Source of the DNA: Lewinellaceae bacterium
Lineage (GTDB): Bacteria; Bacteroidota; Bacteroidia; Chitinophagales; Saprospiraceae
Assembly (NCBI GenBank): GCA_020636225.1
Contig: JACJYI010000004.1
Location: 124,001 to 188,000 of the forward strand
Length of the DNA stretch: 64,000 nucleotides
Reading direction: 5' to 3'
Below, piece after piece: positions 33,658-42,480 of the stretch; position 1 is the first letter of the stretch; each line of letters opens with the position of its first letter. The translations under genes and the position numbers were made by a program. The notes under the pieces are model-generated. The model searched no databases and was not told the origin of the DNA. It saw nothing but the letters and a program-made list of their open reading frames with translations.

Positions 33658-35523
33658 TCAGATCGGATCGATCCGCAGATCGAACCGCTTCCGCAACTCA
33701 TGTAACATGGGGTTCTTCTCGGCCAGGTGATCAAAGATCTCCCTGGGTGTGGTCGGTGTGTCATCCGACTCATCCCGTTCGGGAGCCTTGGAAGGATCGA
33801 CTTCCAGCACCATGCCCAGATTCGCGTAGCGAACATGGTCCCGGATAAAGGGCATCAGATTGGTATCCTGCTGGATCATTCCCCGGGCCATCTGGGTGCC
33901 CACCACGACAGTAATCCGTTCGCCGGTCAATTTGAGTTCTGCATCCATCAGGAATTGCCGAAGGGACGGCGACTCAGCCTGCCCGGCATAGGCTTCCCAG
34001 GCCTCCCGAATACCTTCCTCGGTCAGCACCACCGCCTCCTGCTCCTGTTGCTTGAGGATAAAGGCCTTTTCCAGGTTGGACAGCGATTTCAGGGATCCGC
34101 CCACAGGCGACGGCTTGGCCTTGGGCACGGGTACCGTCTTGTCCACCGCGTGATGCTCCGGAGGTGCGGTCTGACCCGCACCCGCCTTGGCGGTCACGGG
34201 TTGTGCGGGTGGGGAGGAAACCGGCACTGGTTCCGAAGCCGGAGAACGGGTTTCCGGAGCCTCCTCTTCGGTGGGGCCATCGGAGATCGGTCCGGCCTGG
34301 AGGTCAGATCCTTCGTCCTCCATCCGATCCGACGTACGGGTCGGAGGAACGGACGACGTCTCCATCGCTTCTAATTCAGGCTGGGACTTTTTTTTTTCGG
34401 CCGCCAGTGCAGCTGATCCAACCTCCACCACATGGTGGATATGGGCCATCTTGATCAGGGCCATCTCGGTATGCAGCCGCTTGTTGCGGGCCAGCGGGAA
34501 CTGGACATCCGCCTGGTTGGCCAGATGGAGGGCAGTGAGCAGGAATCCGGGGGAAGCCAGGACGGCCTGATCGCGATACCGCTGGTGCCATGTCGCGCTG
34601 GTTTCCAGCAGATCCGTCGTCCGGGTGTCCTGGATGACCAGGAGGTTGCGCAAATGCTCGGCCAATCCGTTGATCAGGATATCCCCCTCGAACCCGTTCT
34701 GGAAGATCTCCTCCAGGATCACCATGGCCGCGGCATGATCCCCGCCGATCAGGGCATCGACAATGCGGAAGTAGTACTGGAAGTCCAGCACATTGAGGTT
34801 GCGGATCACGCCTTCATAGGTCACCTTCCCATCGGCAGAGCTGGCCATCCGGTCGAAGATGGAGAGGGCATCCCGCAAGGCCCCGTCGGCCTTTTCGGCA
34901 ATGATATGCAGGGCATCTTCCTCGGCGGTGATCCCTTCCTGCTGGCAGATGCCCTGCAGGTGGCTGACCGTATCCGCTATGGCGATCCGTTTGAAGTCGT
35001 AAATCTGGCAACGCGACAGGATGGTGGGGATGATCTTGTGCTTCTCCGTCGTTGCCAGGATGAAGATGGCATAGGGCGGTGGCTCTTCCAGGGTCTTCAA
35101 GAAGGCGTTGAAGGCCTGGGTAGAGAGCATGTGCACCTCGTCGATGATGAAGATCTTGTACTTCCCCTGCTGCGGCTGGAAGCGCACCTGCTCCACCAGG
35201 GCCCGGATGTGATCTACCGAGTTGTTGGAGGCCGCATCCAGTTCCAGGATATTGAACGAGGCGTTGTTGTTGAAGGACTGGCAGGAATTGCAGGCATTGC
35301 ATGGCTCATGATCCGCCGTCACATTCTCGCAGTTGAGCACCCTGGCCAGGATCCGGGCACAGGTCGTTTTGCCCACTCCCCGTGGTCCGCAGAACAGGAA
35401 GGCATGGGCCAGCTTGTCCTGGCGGAGCGCATTCTTCAGGGTCTGCGTGACATGCCCCTGCCCCACCACTTCATCGAAGCGGACAGGACGGTACTTGCGG
35501 GCTGAAACGAGGTATTGGCTCAT
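33658..35523 (-). CDS. dnaX: DNA polymerase III subunits gamma and tau
   Basis: The 621-residue tau product is the ATPase and organiser of the clamp loader. Residues 1-370 hold AAA+ domains I-III: HAFLFCGPRGVGKTTCARIL (Walker A), zinc cysteines in CENVTADHEPCNACNSC, FIIDEVHMLSTQAFNAFLK (Walker B) and TILSRCQIYDFKRI (sensor/Arg finger). Residues about 377-480 are a Pro/Ala/Ser-rich linker, then a C-terminal domain follows. An A10 run lies exactly at the domain III/linker border and both alternative frames stop within a few codons, so a gamma form of about 380 residues is expected. Confidence 0.96.
   Translation of the reverse strand: MSQYLVSARKYRPVRFDEVVGQGHVTQTLKNALRQDKLAHAFLFCGPRGVGKTTCARILARVLNCENVTADHEPCNACNSCQSFNNNASFNILELDAASNNSVDHIRALVEQVRFQPQQGKYKIFIIDEVHMLSTQAFNAFLKTLEEPPPYAIFILATTEKHKIIPTILSRCQIYDFKRIAIADTVSHLQGICQQEGITAEEDALHIIAEKADGALRDALSIFDRMASSADGKVTYEGVIRNLNVLDFQYYFRIVDALIGGDHAAAMVILEEIFQNGFEGDILINGLAEHLRNLLVIQDTRTTDLLETSATWHQRYRDQAVLASPGFLLTALHLANQADVQFPLARNKRLHTEMALIKMAHIHHVVEVGSAALAAEKKKSQPELEAMETSSVPPTRTSDRMEDEGSDLQAGPISDGPTEEEAPETRSPASEPVPVSSPPAQPVTAKAGAGQTAPPEHHAVDKTVPVPKAKPSPVGGSLKSLSNLEKAFILKQQEQEAVVLTEEGIREAWEAYAGQAESPSLRQFLMDAELKLTGERITVVVGTQMARGMIQQDTNLMPFIRDHVRYANLGMVLEVDPSKAPERDESDDTPTTPREIFDHLAEKNPMLHELRKRFDLRIDPI
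34388..34397 (-). promoter_or_regulatory. A10 slippery run in dnaX (recoding site)
   Basis: On the coding strand the sequence is GCC GAA AAA AAA AAG TCC. One extra A or a -1 slip reads KKKVPA then stops at TGA (34376-34378); one missing A or a +1 slip gives KKSPSLN then TAG. Both truncate at about residue 380, right after clamp-loader domain III. Thermus uses slippage on an A9 run and E. coli uses AAAAAAG for the same purpose. Whether it slips here is inferred. Confidence 0.65.
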
Positions 35524-35608
35524 GTCGGAAAAGGAACGCTAAAGTAGGAAAAAAGGCCGAACGCGCCGGGATGGATTCACGGGCATTTCCAGTCCTGGGA
35601 ACCATGAG

Positions 35609-35671
35609 GGAAACCATTGAAATGGTTTCCGGTTTCTCAAGTCTTAGACCCCCCAGGGTTAAAACCCTGGG
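35609..35671. repeat. Two palindromic intergenic elements
   Basis: Arms GGAAACCATT (35609-35618) and AATGGTTTCC (35621-35630) form a 10-base stem with a 2-base loop. Arms CCCAGGGTT (35652-35660) and AACCCTGGG (35663-35671) form a 9-base stem and are followed by CTAC. Both types recur in the 51343-51999 region. The rest of 35524-35766 shows nothing else. Confidence 0.7.
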
Positions 35672-35766
35672 CTACATCGTCTTCGGCATGACATACCCGG
35701 CCATCTTCGCGACTTGGCGGTTCTCCTCATCACCTCCTCCACTTCTCGACTCCTACACTCCTCCTC

Positions 35767-37977
35767 TCAAATCGTCCACCAGAAATTCAGCCGCAGGACC
35801 AGGGTCCGCACCCGGTCACGAAACTGGCCCGGTGTATCGTAGCTGTCGGTGTACACCAAAAAGAGGTCAGAGAGAGGAGCAAACCGCCACTGGAAGCGGC
35901 TGTTGATATTGAAGATCTCCCGCTGGGTGTTGTACTGGACAAAACTGGTCCAGAAGATATTCCGGGTGAAGGTGATATCCAGCCGTCCGGTCATGTTCAG
36001 GATCTCCGCCCGGCCGTAATTCTCCGGAAAATCCAGGTGATTGTAGTTCAATCGGATACCGAAACTGCCGTAGGGCATGACCCGATAGGTGACCCCGGCC
36101 TGCCCGGAAAGGATGCTGCCGTTGTAGAACTGCCCCCCGGATGCGCCGACCAGGAAATACCAGGGTCGACGGGAGTCCGTATCAAAAAATGCCCCTCCCT
36201 GCAAGAAGGTGTAGTCGGCCGCCGGCAGTGGCTCCCCGTCCGACACGAAGGTGGTGGGAAACAGGAGGTTGATCTGTTCCAGTCGAGACCAGATCTGAAA
36301 GAACTTTCGGTCCTTGAAAAAGAAATTATAGGTCAGGGAATGAAGGGATTCGTTCAGTGTGCCATCCGGGTTGAGAATGACCGAATTGATCGCCTGCAAC
36401 CAGTGGCGGTTGAACCAGGAGCTGGAGGAAGTCGGATAGGTCGACCAGCTCATGTCATTGTAGATCTGGTGATATCCCAGGCGAATGACGGTATCCCGGC
36501 TGGCATCGTAATTTTCGATCCTTTGGACGAACCCCATGTCGGCATAGTAATTCTTCCCGGCCCCGGAGTAATTGACATAGCCGTTGAATCGCTGCCCGTT
36601 GTAAGCCGTGCCCGTTGTCCAGCAGACCTGCTCTCCCTTGATATCCGGCTTGAAGGAGGCGTGCATGGAGCCCCACACCTCCAGCTTGCCGGATGGCACC
36701 CGGTAATTGCCTTCCAACCCGGCGGTGCGGCCATAATCGGCCTCCACGAACTGTCCATCGCTGAAGGCCTGTCGATTGGTGACCAGGGCAGCGATCCTCG
36801 ATCGACTGAACACCTGCTGGTTGATGGAGATGGCCGAATAATTCTGGGCAGCCGTACTGGCGGATGATCCCGTCTGCATATTGAGGATACCGATCCGGGT
36901 ATCCGGGGAGACGTTCCCGCTCAGGCGAGCGCCATAGAGGATCGGGACGGTTCCACCGGTATCATCCAGGCCGATCCGCCTGGAAAAAAAGGGCCTCAGC
37001 GTATTCAGGGAGAATTCGCTGAACACGTCGGTATTCTCCAGGAAGAAGGTACGCCGTTCGGGCAGACGGATATTGAACCGGGTCAGGTTCACGGGTTGCT
37101 CGTCGATATCGACCTGGCTGAAATCCGGGTTCAGGGTCAGGTCCAGGTTCAGGGCGGATCCCAGGCCGATCCGGGCATCCAGTCCGGCGTTGAAGACATT
37201 GCTGACCGGTTCTTCCGCGGCGGGTTCTTTTTGGGTGCCGGCCAGGAGATAGGGAATCAGGGAGACATTGGTGATCCGGCTTCCGGGGGTTTCCTGCCAC
37301 TGCAGCTGGCCGGTGAAATTGATATCCAGTGGACCGAACTGCAGGGGCACAGGCGCCCAGGTCTGGACCTCGTTCCGGGTGATCACGTTCCGGACGAACT
37401 GGATGCCCCAGGTCCGGTTTTCGGAAGAATAGCGCAGGGTCCGCAGGGGAATGGCCATTTCCAGGGTCCACCCCCAATCCATCCGACGGGTCTCGGTATA
37501 GAACGTTCCGTCCCAGGCGGTACTGACATCCGCCCCGATCCCCAGGATGATCCCGTCGATCTGGGTGCCGAACGGACTGGAACCGAAGAAGTACCCGTAG
37601 GTATGCTCATTGATGGGATCCAGGACCACTCCCAGCCCGTCTCCCCGAAAATAGTCCACATCCCGACGCAGGGTCTGCACATTCACCGCTTCGGGTTCCG
37701 TACACCATCCCGCCAGATACAGGTAATCCTCATCATAGGCCATCCGCACCACCGTAGCCGGCTGGGCATCGGGCTCCAGGCGGGGGGATTCCAGCCAGAA
37801 TGCCGTGGCCGAGTCCGTTTCCATCCAGAAGGCCTCATCCGGCATTCCATCCAGGATGATCTCACCGGTGATCGGACGAATGACCAACTGGTGGGTCTCC
37901 TGATTGGATACCCCGGTCTGGGCCAGGGTGGTTCCCAGGACCCCGCACAGGATCAGAATGCTACAGAAAATCTTCAT
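35767..37977 (-). CDS. DUF5916 family outer-membrane protein with CBM9-like N-terminal domain
   Basis: The 736-residue protein has a signal peptide (MKIFCSILILCGVLGTTLAQ). A carbohydrate-binding family 9-like domain (about residues 30-215) follows, beginning ITGEIILDGMPDEAFW and including YDEDYLYLAGWC and WDGTFYTETRRMDWGWTLEM. The remaining 500 residues alternate aromatic beta strands typical of the DUF5916 outer-membrane barrel, with NPDFSQVDIDEQPVNLTRFN and LPERRTFFLENTDVF as family hallmarks. It ends in Trp-Thr-Ile with a beta strand as barrels do. Function in the family is unproven; a role in uptake or surface binding is inferred. The OmpH/Skp gene 32 bases upstream may supply its chaperone. 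Confidence 0.87.
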   Translation of the reverse strand: MKIFCSILILCGVLGTTLAQTGVSNQETHQLVIRPITGEIILDGMPDEAFWMETDSATAFWLESPRLEPDAQPATVVRMAYDEDYLYLAGWCTEPEAVNVQTLRRDVDYFRGDGLGVVLDPINEHTYGYFFGSSPFGTQIDGIILGIGADVSTAWDGTFYTETRRMDWGWTLEMAIPLRTLRYSSENRTWGIQFVRNVITRNEVQTWAPVPLQFGPLDINFTGQLQWQETPGSRITNVSLIPYLLAGTQKEPAAEEPVSNVFNAGLDARIGLGSALNLDLTLNPDFSQVDIDEQPVNLTRFNIRLPERRTFFLENTDVFSEFSLNTLRPFFSRRIGLDDTGGTVPILYGARLSGNVSPDTRIGILNMQTGSSASTAAQNYSAISINQQVFSRSRIAALVTNRQAFSDGQFVEADYGRTAGLEGNYRVPSGKLEVWGSMHASFKPDIKGEQVCWTTGTAYNGQRFNGYVNYSGAGKNYYADMGFVQRIENYDASRDTVIRLGYHQIYNDMSWSTYPTSSSSWFNRHWLQAINSVILNPDGTLNESLHSLTYNFFFKDRKFFQIWSRLEQINLLFPTTFVSDGEPLPAADYTFLQGGAFFDTDSRRPWYFLVGASGGQFYNGSILSGQAGVTYRVMPYGSFGIRLNYNHLDFPENYGRAEILNMTGRLDITFTRNIFWTSFVQYNTQREIFNINSRFQWRFAPLSDLFLVYTDSYDTPGQFRDRVRTLVLRLNFWWTI

Positions 37978-38009
37978 GGGGAAATCGGTCTCAGGCCGAT
38001 CATCTCCGA

Positions 38010-38510
38010 TTACAGCCCGAGTTTGGCCATGACCTTGAGCATGATGTCCTCCGCCCCGCTGGTGTAGACCATGGCCTGGACACTGGAATCAAAGATCATC
38101 TGATAGCCCTCCTCACGTCCGACTTCCTTGATGGCCGCATCGACCTTGTTCAGGATCGGATCGTAGAGGGACTGGCGCTGGGCCAGGATGAGCTGCTGGG
38201 ATGCCTGCTCGAACTCTTGCAGGGCTTGCTGCTGCTTCTGAAGGGCAGCTTCCTTGGTCTGCGCCTGGATCTGGGACAAGGTCCCCGACTGGGCTTCCTT
38301 CACATAGGCCTGATAATCGGTCTGCAAGGTGGTCAGCATGCTGTCTCCTTTCATCTGCAATCCCTGCTGGAAAACCCCCAGGAGAGAATCCGCCACGGCG
38401 ATCTCCGGCAGCTGGGAGAGCAACTGGAGGGAATGGACGTGTCCGACCTTCTGGGCGGAGGCAACACCGGCCGTCAATACGATGGCCATCATGATAACAA
38501 GAAGACGCAT
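38010..38510 (-). CDS. OmpH/Skp family periplasmic chaperone
   Basis: The 166-residue product has a signal peptide (MRLLVIMMAIVLTAGVASAQ) and the small Skp pattern: QKVGHVHSLQLLSQLPEIAV, then long Gln-, Lys- and Ala-rich helices (about 45-110) forming the tentacle-like coiled coil, and a C-terminal LNKVDAAIKEVGREEGYQMI with a beta strand VQAMVYTSGAEDIM. Skp-type chaperones escort outer-membrane proteins through the periplasm. The start at 38510 is supported by the promoter element at 38527. Confidence 0.88.
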   Translation of the reverse strand: MRLLVIMMAIVLTAGVASAQKVGHVHSLQLLSQLPEIAVADSLLGVFQQGLQMKGDSMLTTLQTDYQAYVKEAQSGTLSQIQAQTKEAALQKQQQALQEFEQASQQLILAQRQSLYDPILNKVDAAIKEVGREEGYQMIFDSSVQAMVYTSGAEDIMLKVMAKLGL

Positions 38511-38526
38511 GGAGTCAAATTTTGTG

Positions 38527-38534
38527 CAAAGGTA
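38527..38534 (-). promoter_or_regulatory. -7 promoter element TACCTTTG for the ompH-like gene
   Basis: On the minus strand this is an exact TAnnTTTG match 17 bases upstream of the ATG at 38510. It lies in the 69-base gap after the kmo stop. Confidence 0.6.
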
Positions 38535-38579
38535 ACGAACCACCCGACTGGGTAGTATGCCTGGCGAGAAATCTCAGGA

Positions 38580-39950
38580 TCAGATCCCCTCCCGCAGCAT
38601 CGCCGTCCGCTCCTTGACCGTGGTAAGGATGGCCTGCAGGTCCAGGTCCTCCAGCGGTTTGTCTACCGCACACAGCTCCATGAGCACCTTGTCCTGGGCA
38701 TTGCCCAACTCCTTGGCCCGGGCATACGGCACGTCCTCCCGGAAGGTGACCAGGGAGTACTTGGAGAAGTAATCCGGAAAGGTGGCTTCCAGCTTTGTCT
38801 CCAGCTGGCGCTTGCGCATGAAGACCGGATCGGCGACATGGTCGCGCATCTCGTAGAAATTCTCCACCGCCAGGTCGGCGATGGCATCGGCATTGGGCTT
38901 GCGTAGCTCCTGGAAGGCAGGCAATAACCTGTCCCAGTCGTCGCCATATTGGTCCAGGCACCGGTCGAAGACCAGGCAATCCTCAAACGAGCAATTCATG
39001 CCCTGGCCATAAAAGGGCACCACGGCATGGGCCGCATCGCCGATCAGCACGGCCTTGCCATAGGCCGACCAGGGGTAACACTTGATCGTCCCCAGTGAAC
39101 TGGTCGGGTTCTGGAAATACTCCGTTTCCAGATCCGGCATCAGCGCCAACGCATCCGGGAACCAGGTCTCGAAATACTTCCGCACCGATGGCCCATCCTG
39201 CATGGCTGCAAACCCGGTCTCCCCGTCAAACGGCAGGAAAAGTGTCACCGTGAAACTGCCATCCGGATTGGGCAGGGCGATCATCATGAATCCGCCTCTC
39301 GGCCAGATATGCAAGGCATTCTTTTCCACCAGCCATCCGCCATCCGCAGCCGGGGGAAAGGACAGCTCCTTGTATCCGTGGCTCAGCCAGTCCTGTCGGT
39401 AATCAAACCGCAATCGGGGTCCCTGGGCCAGCATGCTGCTCCTGACCGCACTGCCGGCGCCGTCCGCCCCGATGATCAGGGCCCCTTCCCGCTGGAGATG
39501 CCGGTTGGCCGCCTGGTCGTGAAAATGGGCCAGTCCCGCCTCCAGGTCCACATGGACACACGGGGCATTGAACTTCAACTTCAGATTGGGGAATGCCTCC
39601 GCCTGATCGAGCAGGGCCATGTTCAATCCACCACGGGATACCGAGTTGATATACTCCCCCTGCCGACCGGAATACGACTGAAAATGGGTGTGGCCGGTCT
39701 GATGGTGGATCATCCGCCCCTCCATGGGGATCAGGTCCCGAAGCACCTGTTCGTTGATGCCGATCATTTCCAGGGCCCGCAACCCGCGATCGGACAGGGC
39801 CAGGTTGATGGAACGTCCGGCCGAGATGTCGGCCGACCGCATATCCGGGCGTGATTCATAGAGCTCGACCTCGAATCCGCGCTGGGCCAGTCGCACAGCC
39901 AGCAGGGTACCGCTCAATCCGGCACCGGCAATGATGATGGGTTTGGACAT
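38580..39950 (-). CDS. kmo: Kynurenine 3-monooxygenase
   Basis: The 456-residue flavoenzyme hydroxylates kynurenine to 3-hydroxykynurenine using NADPH and oxygen. The start at 39950 (MSKPIIIAGAGLSGTLLAVR) puts the FAD GxGxxG motif first. SAGRSINLALSDRGLRALE is the KMO-specific stretch, ALIIGADGAGSAVRSSML the second FAD motif, and AVLIGDAAHAVVPFYGQGMN the Asp-Gly region. MNCSFEDCLVFD and the C-terminal helix with NFYEMRDHVADPVFMRKRQ match bacterial KMO. No other kynurenine-pathway gene lies nearby, so its route (NAD synthesis or tryptophan breakdown) is open. Confidence 0.93.
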   Translation of the reverse strand: MSKPIIIAGAGLSGTLLAVRLAQRGFEVELYESRPDMRSADISAGRSINLALSDRGLRALEMIGINEQVLRDLIPMEGRMIHHQTGHTHFQSYSGRQGEYINSVSRGGLNMALLDQAEAFPNLKLKFNAPCVHVDLEAGLAHFHDQAANRHLQREGALIIGADGAGSAVRSSMLAQGPRLRFDYRQDWLSHGYKELSFPPAADGGWLVEKNALHIWPRGGFMMIALPNPDGSFTVTLFLPFDGETGFAAMQDGPSVRKYFETWFPDALALMPDLETEYFQNPTSSLGTIKCYPWSAYGKAVLIGDAAHAVVPFYGQGMNCSFEDCLVFDRCLDQYGDDWDRLLPAFQELRKPNADAIADLAVENFYEMRDHVADPVFMRKRQLETKLEATFPDYFSKYSLVTFREDVPYARAKELGNAQDKVLMELCAVDKPLEDLDLQAILTTVKERTAMLREGI

Positions 39951-40163
39951 GGGGTAAAAATACAAATTCGGACCCGGCATACCGAAAAGAATCACCTGCC
40001 AGCAGACAGGCGCAGAGGATTCATTTCGGAGGAATCCCTCCGGGAAGGGCACTCTGTCCAATGCTCCCCTCCAGTCAGCAGAGCGACCACATCCCTTGCC
40101 GGCAGCATCATGGCCAACATTTTTTTATCCCCCATGCAACCCCTGGTTCCGACCTCCTGTCTC

Positions 40164-40171
40164 TACCTTCG
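40164..40171 (+). promoter_or_regulatory. Near-consensus -7 element TACCTTCG before the ECF sigma gene
   Basis: One mismatch to TAnnTTTG. It predicts a start of transcription near 40177, which excludes the upstream ATGs at 40110 and 40173 and favours the ATG at 40185. Confidence 0.4.
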
Positions 40172-40184
40172 GATGGACATCTTT

Positions 40185-40745
40185 ATGGAGACACCCGTCG
40201 ACCAGACCGAATGGATCCTGATCACCAAGTGCCTGGATGGCAATCCAAAGGCACAGCAGGAACTGTATCATCGCTATGCGCGGGCGATGTACAATACCTG
40301 TTTGCGCATGTGCCAGCACACTGCCGATGCCGAGGACGCCCTGCAGGAGTCCTTCGTCTATGTGTTTCGCCATCTGGATTCCTTCCGGAAGGAATCCACC
40401 CTCGGGGCCTGGATCAAGCGGATCGTGATCAACCATTGCATCAATCGGCTGAGAAGCCGGCGAATGCAGTGGGACGAACTGGATGAACCGACGATGGCGG
40501 ATGTCCCGGATGACCATCCGGAACCGGAGCCCGATCAATGGAAGGTCCAGGCTGTAAAGTCAGCCATCGACCGGCTCAGCGAAGGGTACCGTACCGTGCT
40601 CCACCTCTACCTGATGGAGGGATACGACCATGGCGAGATCGCCAGTATCCTGCAGATCAGTGAGGCTACTTCGAAATCCCAGTACAGCCGGGCCCGGCAA
40701 AAGGTCCGCGAACTACTGGCCAATCCTGATACCCATGTCCACTGA
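40185..40745 (+). CDS. ECF-type RNA polymerase sigma factor
   Basis: The 186-residue protein has region 2 (QQELYHRYARAMYNTCLRMC through DAEDALQESFVYVFRHLDSF) and region 4 (GYRTVLHLYLMEGYDHGEIA, ILQISEATSKSQYSRARQKV) with an acidic linker between, the standard ECF architecture. It redirects RNA polymerase to an envelope or surface regulon. The start at 40185 (METPVDQTEW) follows the promoter position; longer starts add up to 25 residues. Its stop overlaps the start of the downstream membrane protein by 11 bases, as expected for a sigma/anti-sigma pair. Confidence 0.92.
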   Translation: METPVDQTEWILITKCLDGNPKAQQELYHRYARAMYNTCLRMCQHTADAEDALQESFVYVFRHLDSFRKESTLGAWIKRIVINHCINRLRSRRMQWDELDEPTMADVPDDHPEPEPDQWKVQAVKSAIDRLSEGYRTVLHLYLMEGYDHGEIASILQISEATSKSQYSRARQKVRELLANPDTHVH

Positions 40746-41256
40746 TGACCTGAAATCCTTTGTCGATCGACACCGGGAAGCCTTTGATGAGGCCCCGCTG
40801 CCCGATCACGTGTGGGGGAGGATCCAAAAGGAGCTCCAACCCACGGATCGTCGCCAACCCGTTCGTCAGCTCCGCCGCTGGCATTACGCCGCGGCAGCCA
40901 CCATCCTGATCGCCATCGGGATCGGGATCGGCCTGTGGTTTGCCCGGCCCGGATTTTCCGTCCCGGATGCGGCCCTGGTCGAACTACGGGAGACCGAGGC
41001 CTATTACCAGTCGAGGGTCGACCGCTCCCTCCGGCAATTGCGCGAAGCCGGCGCCTTGCCCGTGGTGGCGAAGGACCTTCAGGAGATGAATGACTACATC
41101 GCCACCTTGAAATCCGAATTGGACCAGGTACCCGATGCCCACCGGCAAGAGGTGATCCGGTCCATTATCCTCAACTATCAACTGAAAGTGGATCTGCTGG
41201 AGCGGATCCTGCAGCAAACACCTTCACAAAACAGAACCAGCCATGACCAGATATAA
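40735..41256 (+). CDS. Probable anti-sigma factor, single-pass membrane protein
   Basis: The 173-residue protein starts MSTDDLKSFVDRHREAFDEA, a short cytoplasmic anti-sigma-like segment with LPDHVWGRIQKEL, then one membrane helix (AAAATILIAIGIGIGLWFA, about residues 48-67) and a helical periplasmic domain (about 75-165). The N-terminus would bind the sigma factor and the outer part would sense a signal. The call rests on position (11-base overlap with the sigma gene, 14-base overlap with the adhesin-like gene) and topology. Confidence 0.75.
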   Translation: MSTDDLKSFVDRHREAFDEAPLPDHVWGRIQKELQPTDRRQPVRQLRRWHYAAAATILIAIGIGIGLWFARPGFSVPDAALVELRETEAYYQSRVDRSLRQLREAGALPVVAKDLQEMNDYIATLKSELDQVPDAHRQEVIRSIILNYQLKVDLLERILQQTPSQNRTSHDQI

Positions 41257-42343
41257 GCTACTCATCCTCCTGATGCTGTTCGCCGGCATGGTCGGCCAGG
41301 CATTCGCCGGTGATCCGGTCGTCAAGACCATCGAGCGAAGCTTCCCCCTGTCGGCCAATGGGCAACTGGAGATCAAGAACACCTATGGCAAGGTGGACAT
41401 CCAATCGTGGAACCAGGCCCGGACAGAGATCACCGTGACCATCACGGTCAAATCCAGATCGGACCAGAAAGCCAGGGAGATCATGGAGATGATCGCCATC
41501 CAGTTTGACCATTCCGGCGACCGGGTGAAAGCGGAGACCATCCTCAAACGAGGAGGCAGTTGGTGGTCGTCCGGACAGTGGAAGAACGTGGAGTTCAGCA
41601 TTGACTACCAGGTGCGCATGCCCGCCAGTGCCATGCTGGATCTCACCAACAAATACGGGAACCTGTACATCGATCAACTGACTGGCAAGGCCGTGATCCG
41701 GCTCGCCTATGGCCATCTCCAGATCGGCACGCTAAGTGGCGACACCCAACTGACCATGGATTACAGCAAGGGATCGATCGGAAACCTGGGGGACGGTCGT
41801 CTGTACCTGAGCTATTCCCAGTTGAAATGTCAGAACGGAGATAACCTGGAGGTGGATTCCAAATATTCACAGCTGGATATGGCCAATGCCGCTCGTCTGC
41901 GCTTTCATTCCAAGTATGATCAGCTGCGTCTGCAACAGGTCAATGAGCTGGAGATCGACGGGAAGTATGACGAAGTGACCATCGAACGAACAGATGTCTG
42001 CAAGATCCATGCTGCCTATACCAATGTCGAGATCGACGAGCTGGGCAAGGGCCTGAGGGCCGATCTGGATTATGGCAACCTGGCCGTCCGGGAAGTGGCA
42101 CCCCGCTTCCACGAGGTCACCCTGCATACCCGGTATACGGACGTCAAATTGTGGATGAACCGGAGCGCCAGCTATCAGCTGGATGCCCGCGCCCAGTACA
42201 CGGGGATCCAGGTGCCCTCCGGTTTTACCGACACAGAGCGGCGGAAAGACGGGGCGAATATGCGACTGGCGGGCCATCAGGGAAATCGCAACGGAGGCGT
42301 GATCAAAGCAGATATTCAGTACGGCAGTTTCAAGATTCAATAA
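41243..42343 (+). CDS. Exported DUF4097-like adhesin-type beta-repeat protein
   Basis: The 366-residue product has a signal peptide (MTRYKLLILLMLFAGMVGQA) and a run of short beta-strand repeats typical of DUF4097 beta-helix proteins: SANGQLEIKNTYGKVDIQSW, LDLTNKYGNLYIDQLTGKAV, LTMDYSKGSIGNLGDGRLYL, KYDEVTIERTDVCKIHAAYT. Such proteins commonly sit behind ECF sigma/anti-sigma pairs in Bacteroidota and may be either the regulated output or a sensor component. It is the last gene of the operon and is followed by a terminator. Confidence 0.78.
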   Translation: MTRYKLLILLMLFAGMVGQAFAGDPVVKTIERSFPLSANGQLEIKNTYGKVDIQSWNQARTEITVTITVKSRSDQKAREIMEMIAIQFDHSGDRVKAETILKRGGSWWSSGQWKNVEFSIDYQVRMPASAMLDLTNKYGNLYIDQLTGKAVIRLAYGHLQIGTLSGDTQLTMDYSKGSIGNLGDGRLYLSYSQLKCQNGDNLEVDSKYSQLDMANAARLRFHSKYDQLRLQQVNELEIDGKYDEVTIERTDVCKIHAAYTNVEIDELGKGLRADLDYGNLAVREVAPRFHEVTLHTRYTDVKLWMNRSASYQLDARAQYTGIQVPSGFTDTERRKDGANMRLAGHQGNRNGGVIKADIQYGSFKIQ

Positions 42344-42373
42344 ACCGGGTTGGACAACGCCCGTATACCAGGA

Positions 42374-42400
42374 GGTCCGGACGGTTTTGTCCGGACCTTT
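42374..42400 (+). terminator. Terminator after the sigma/anti-sigma/adhesin operon
   Basis: GGTCCGGAC (42374-42382) pairs with GTCCGGACC (42389-42397) and is followed by TTTCC. It lies 30 bases after the stop at 42343. Confidence 0.75.
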
Positions 42401-42480
42401 CCTGTATCCGGATGAAAACCTTCTAATTCCTTCCTCTCCGGCTGGCTTTGTTGTATTTTTCGGACAAAGACCGAGAGATC

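Noticed and set aside
34164..34591. Extra frames inside dnaX as separate genes
   Set aside because: They are alternative-frame readings of the Pro/Ala-rich linker. Their only interest is that one ends at KKKVPA after the A10 run, which was used as evidence for recoding.
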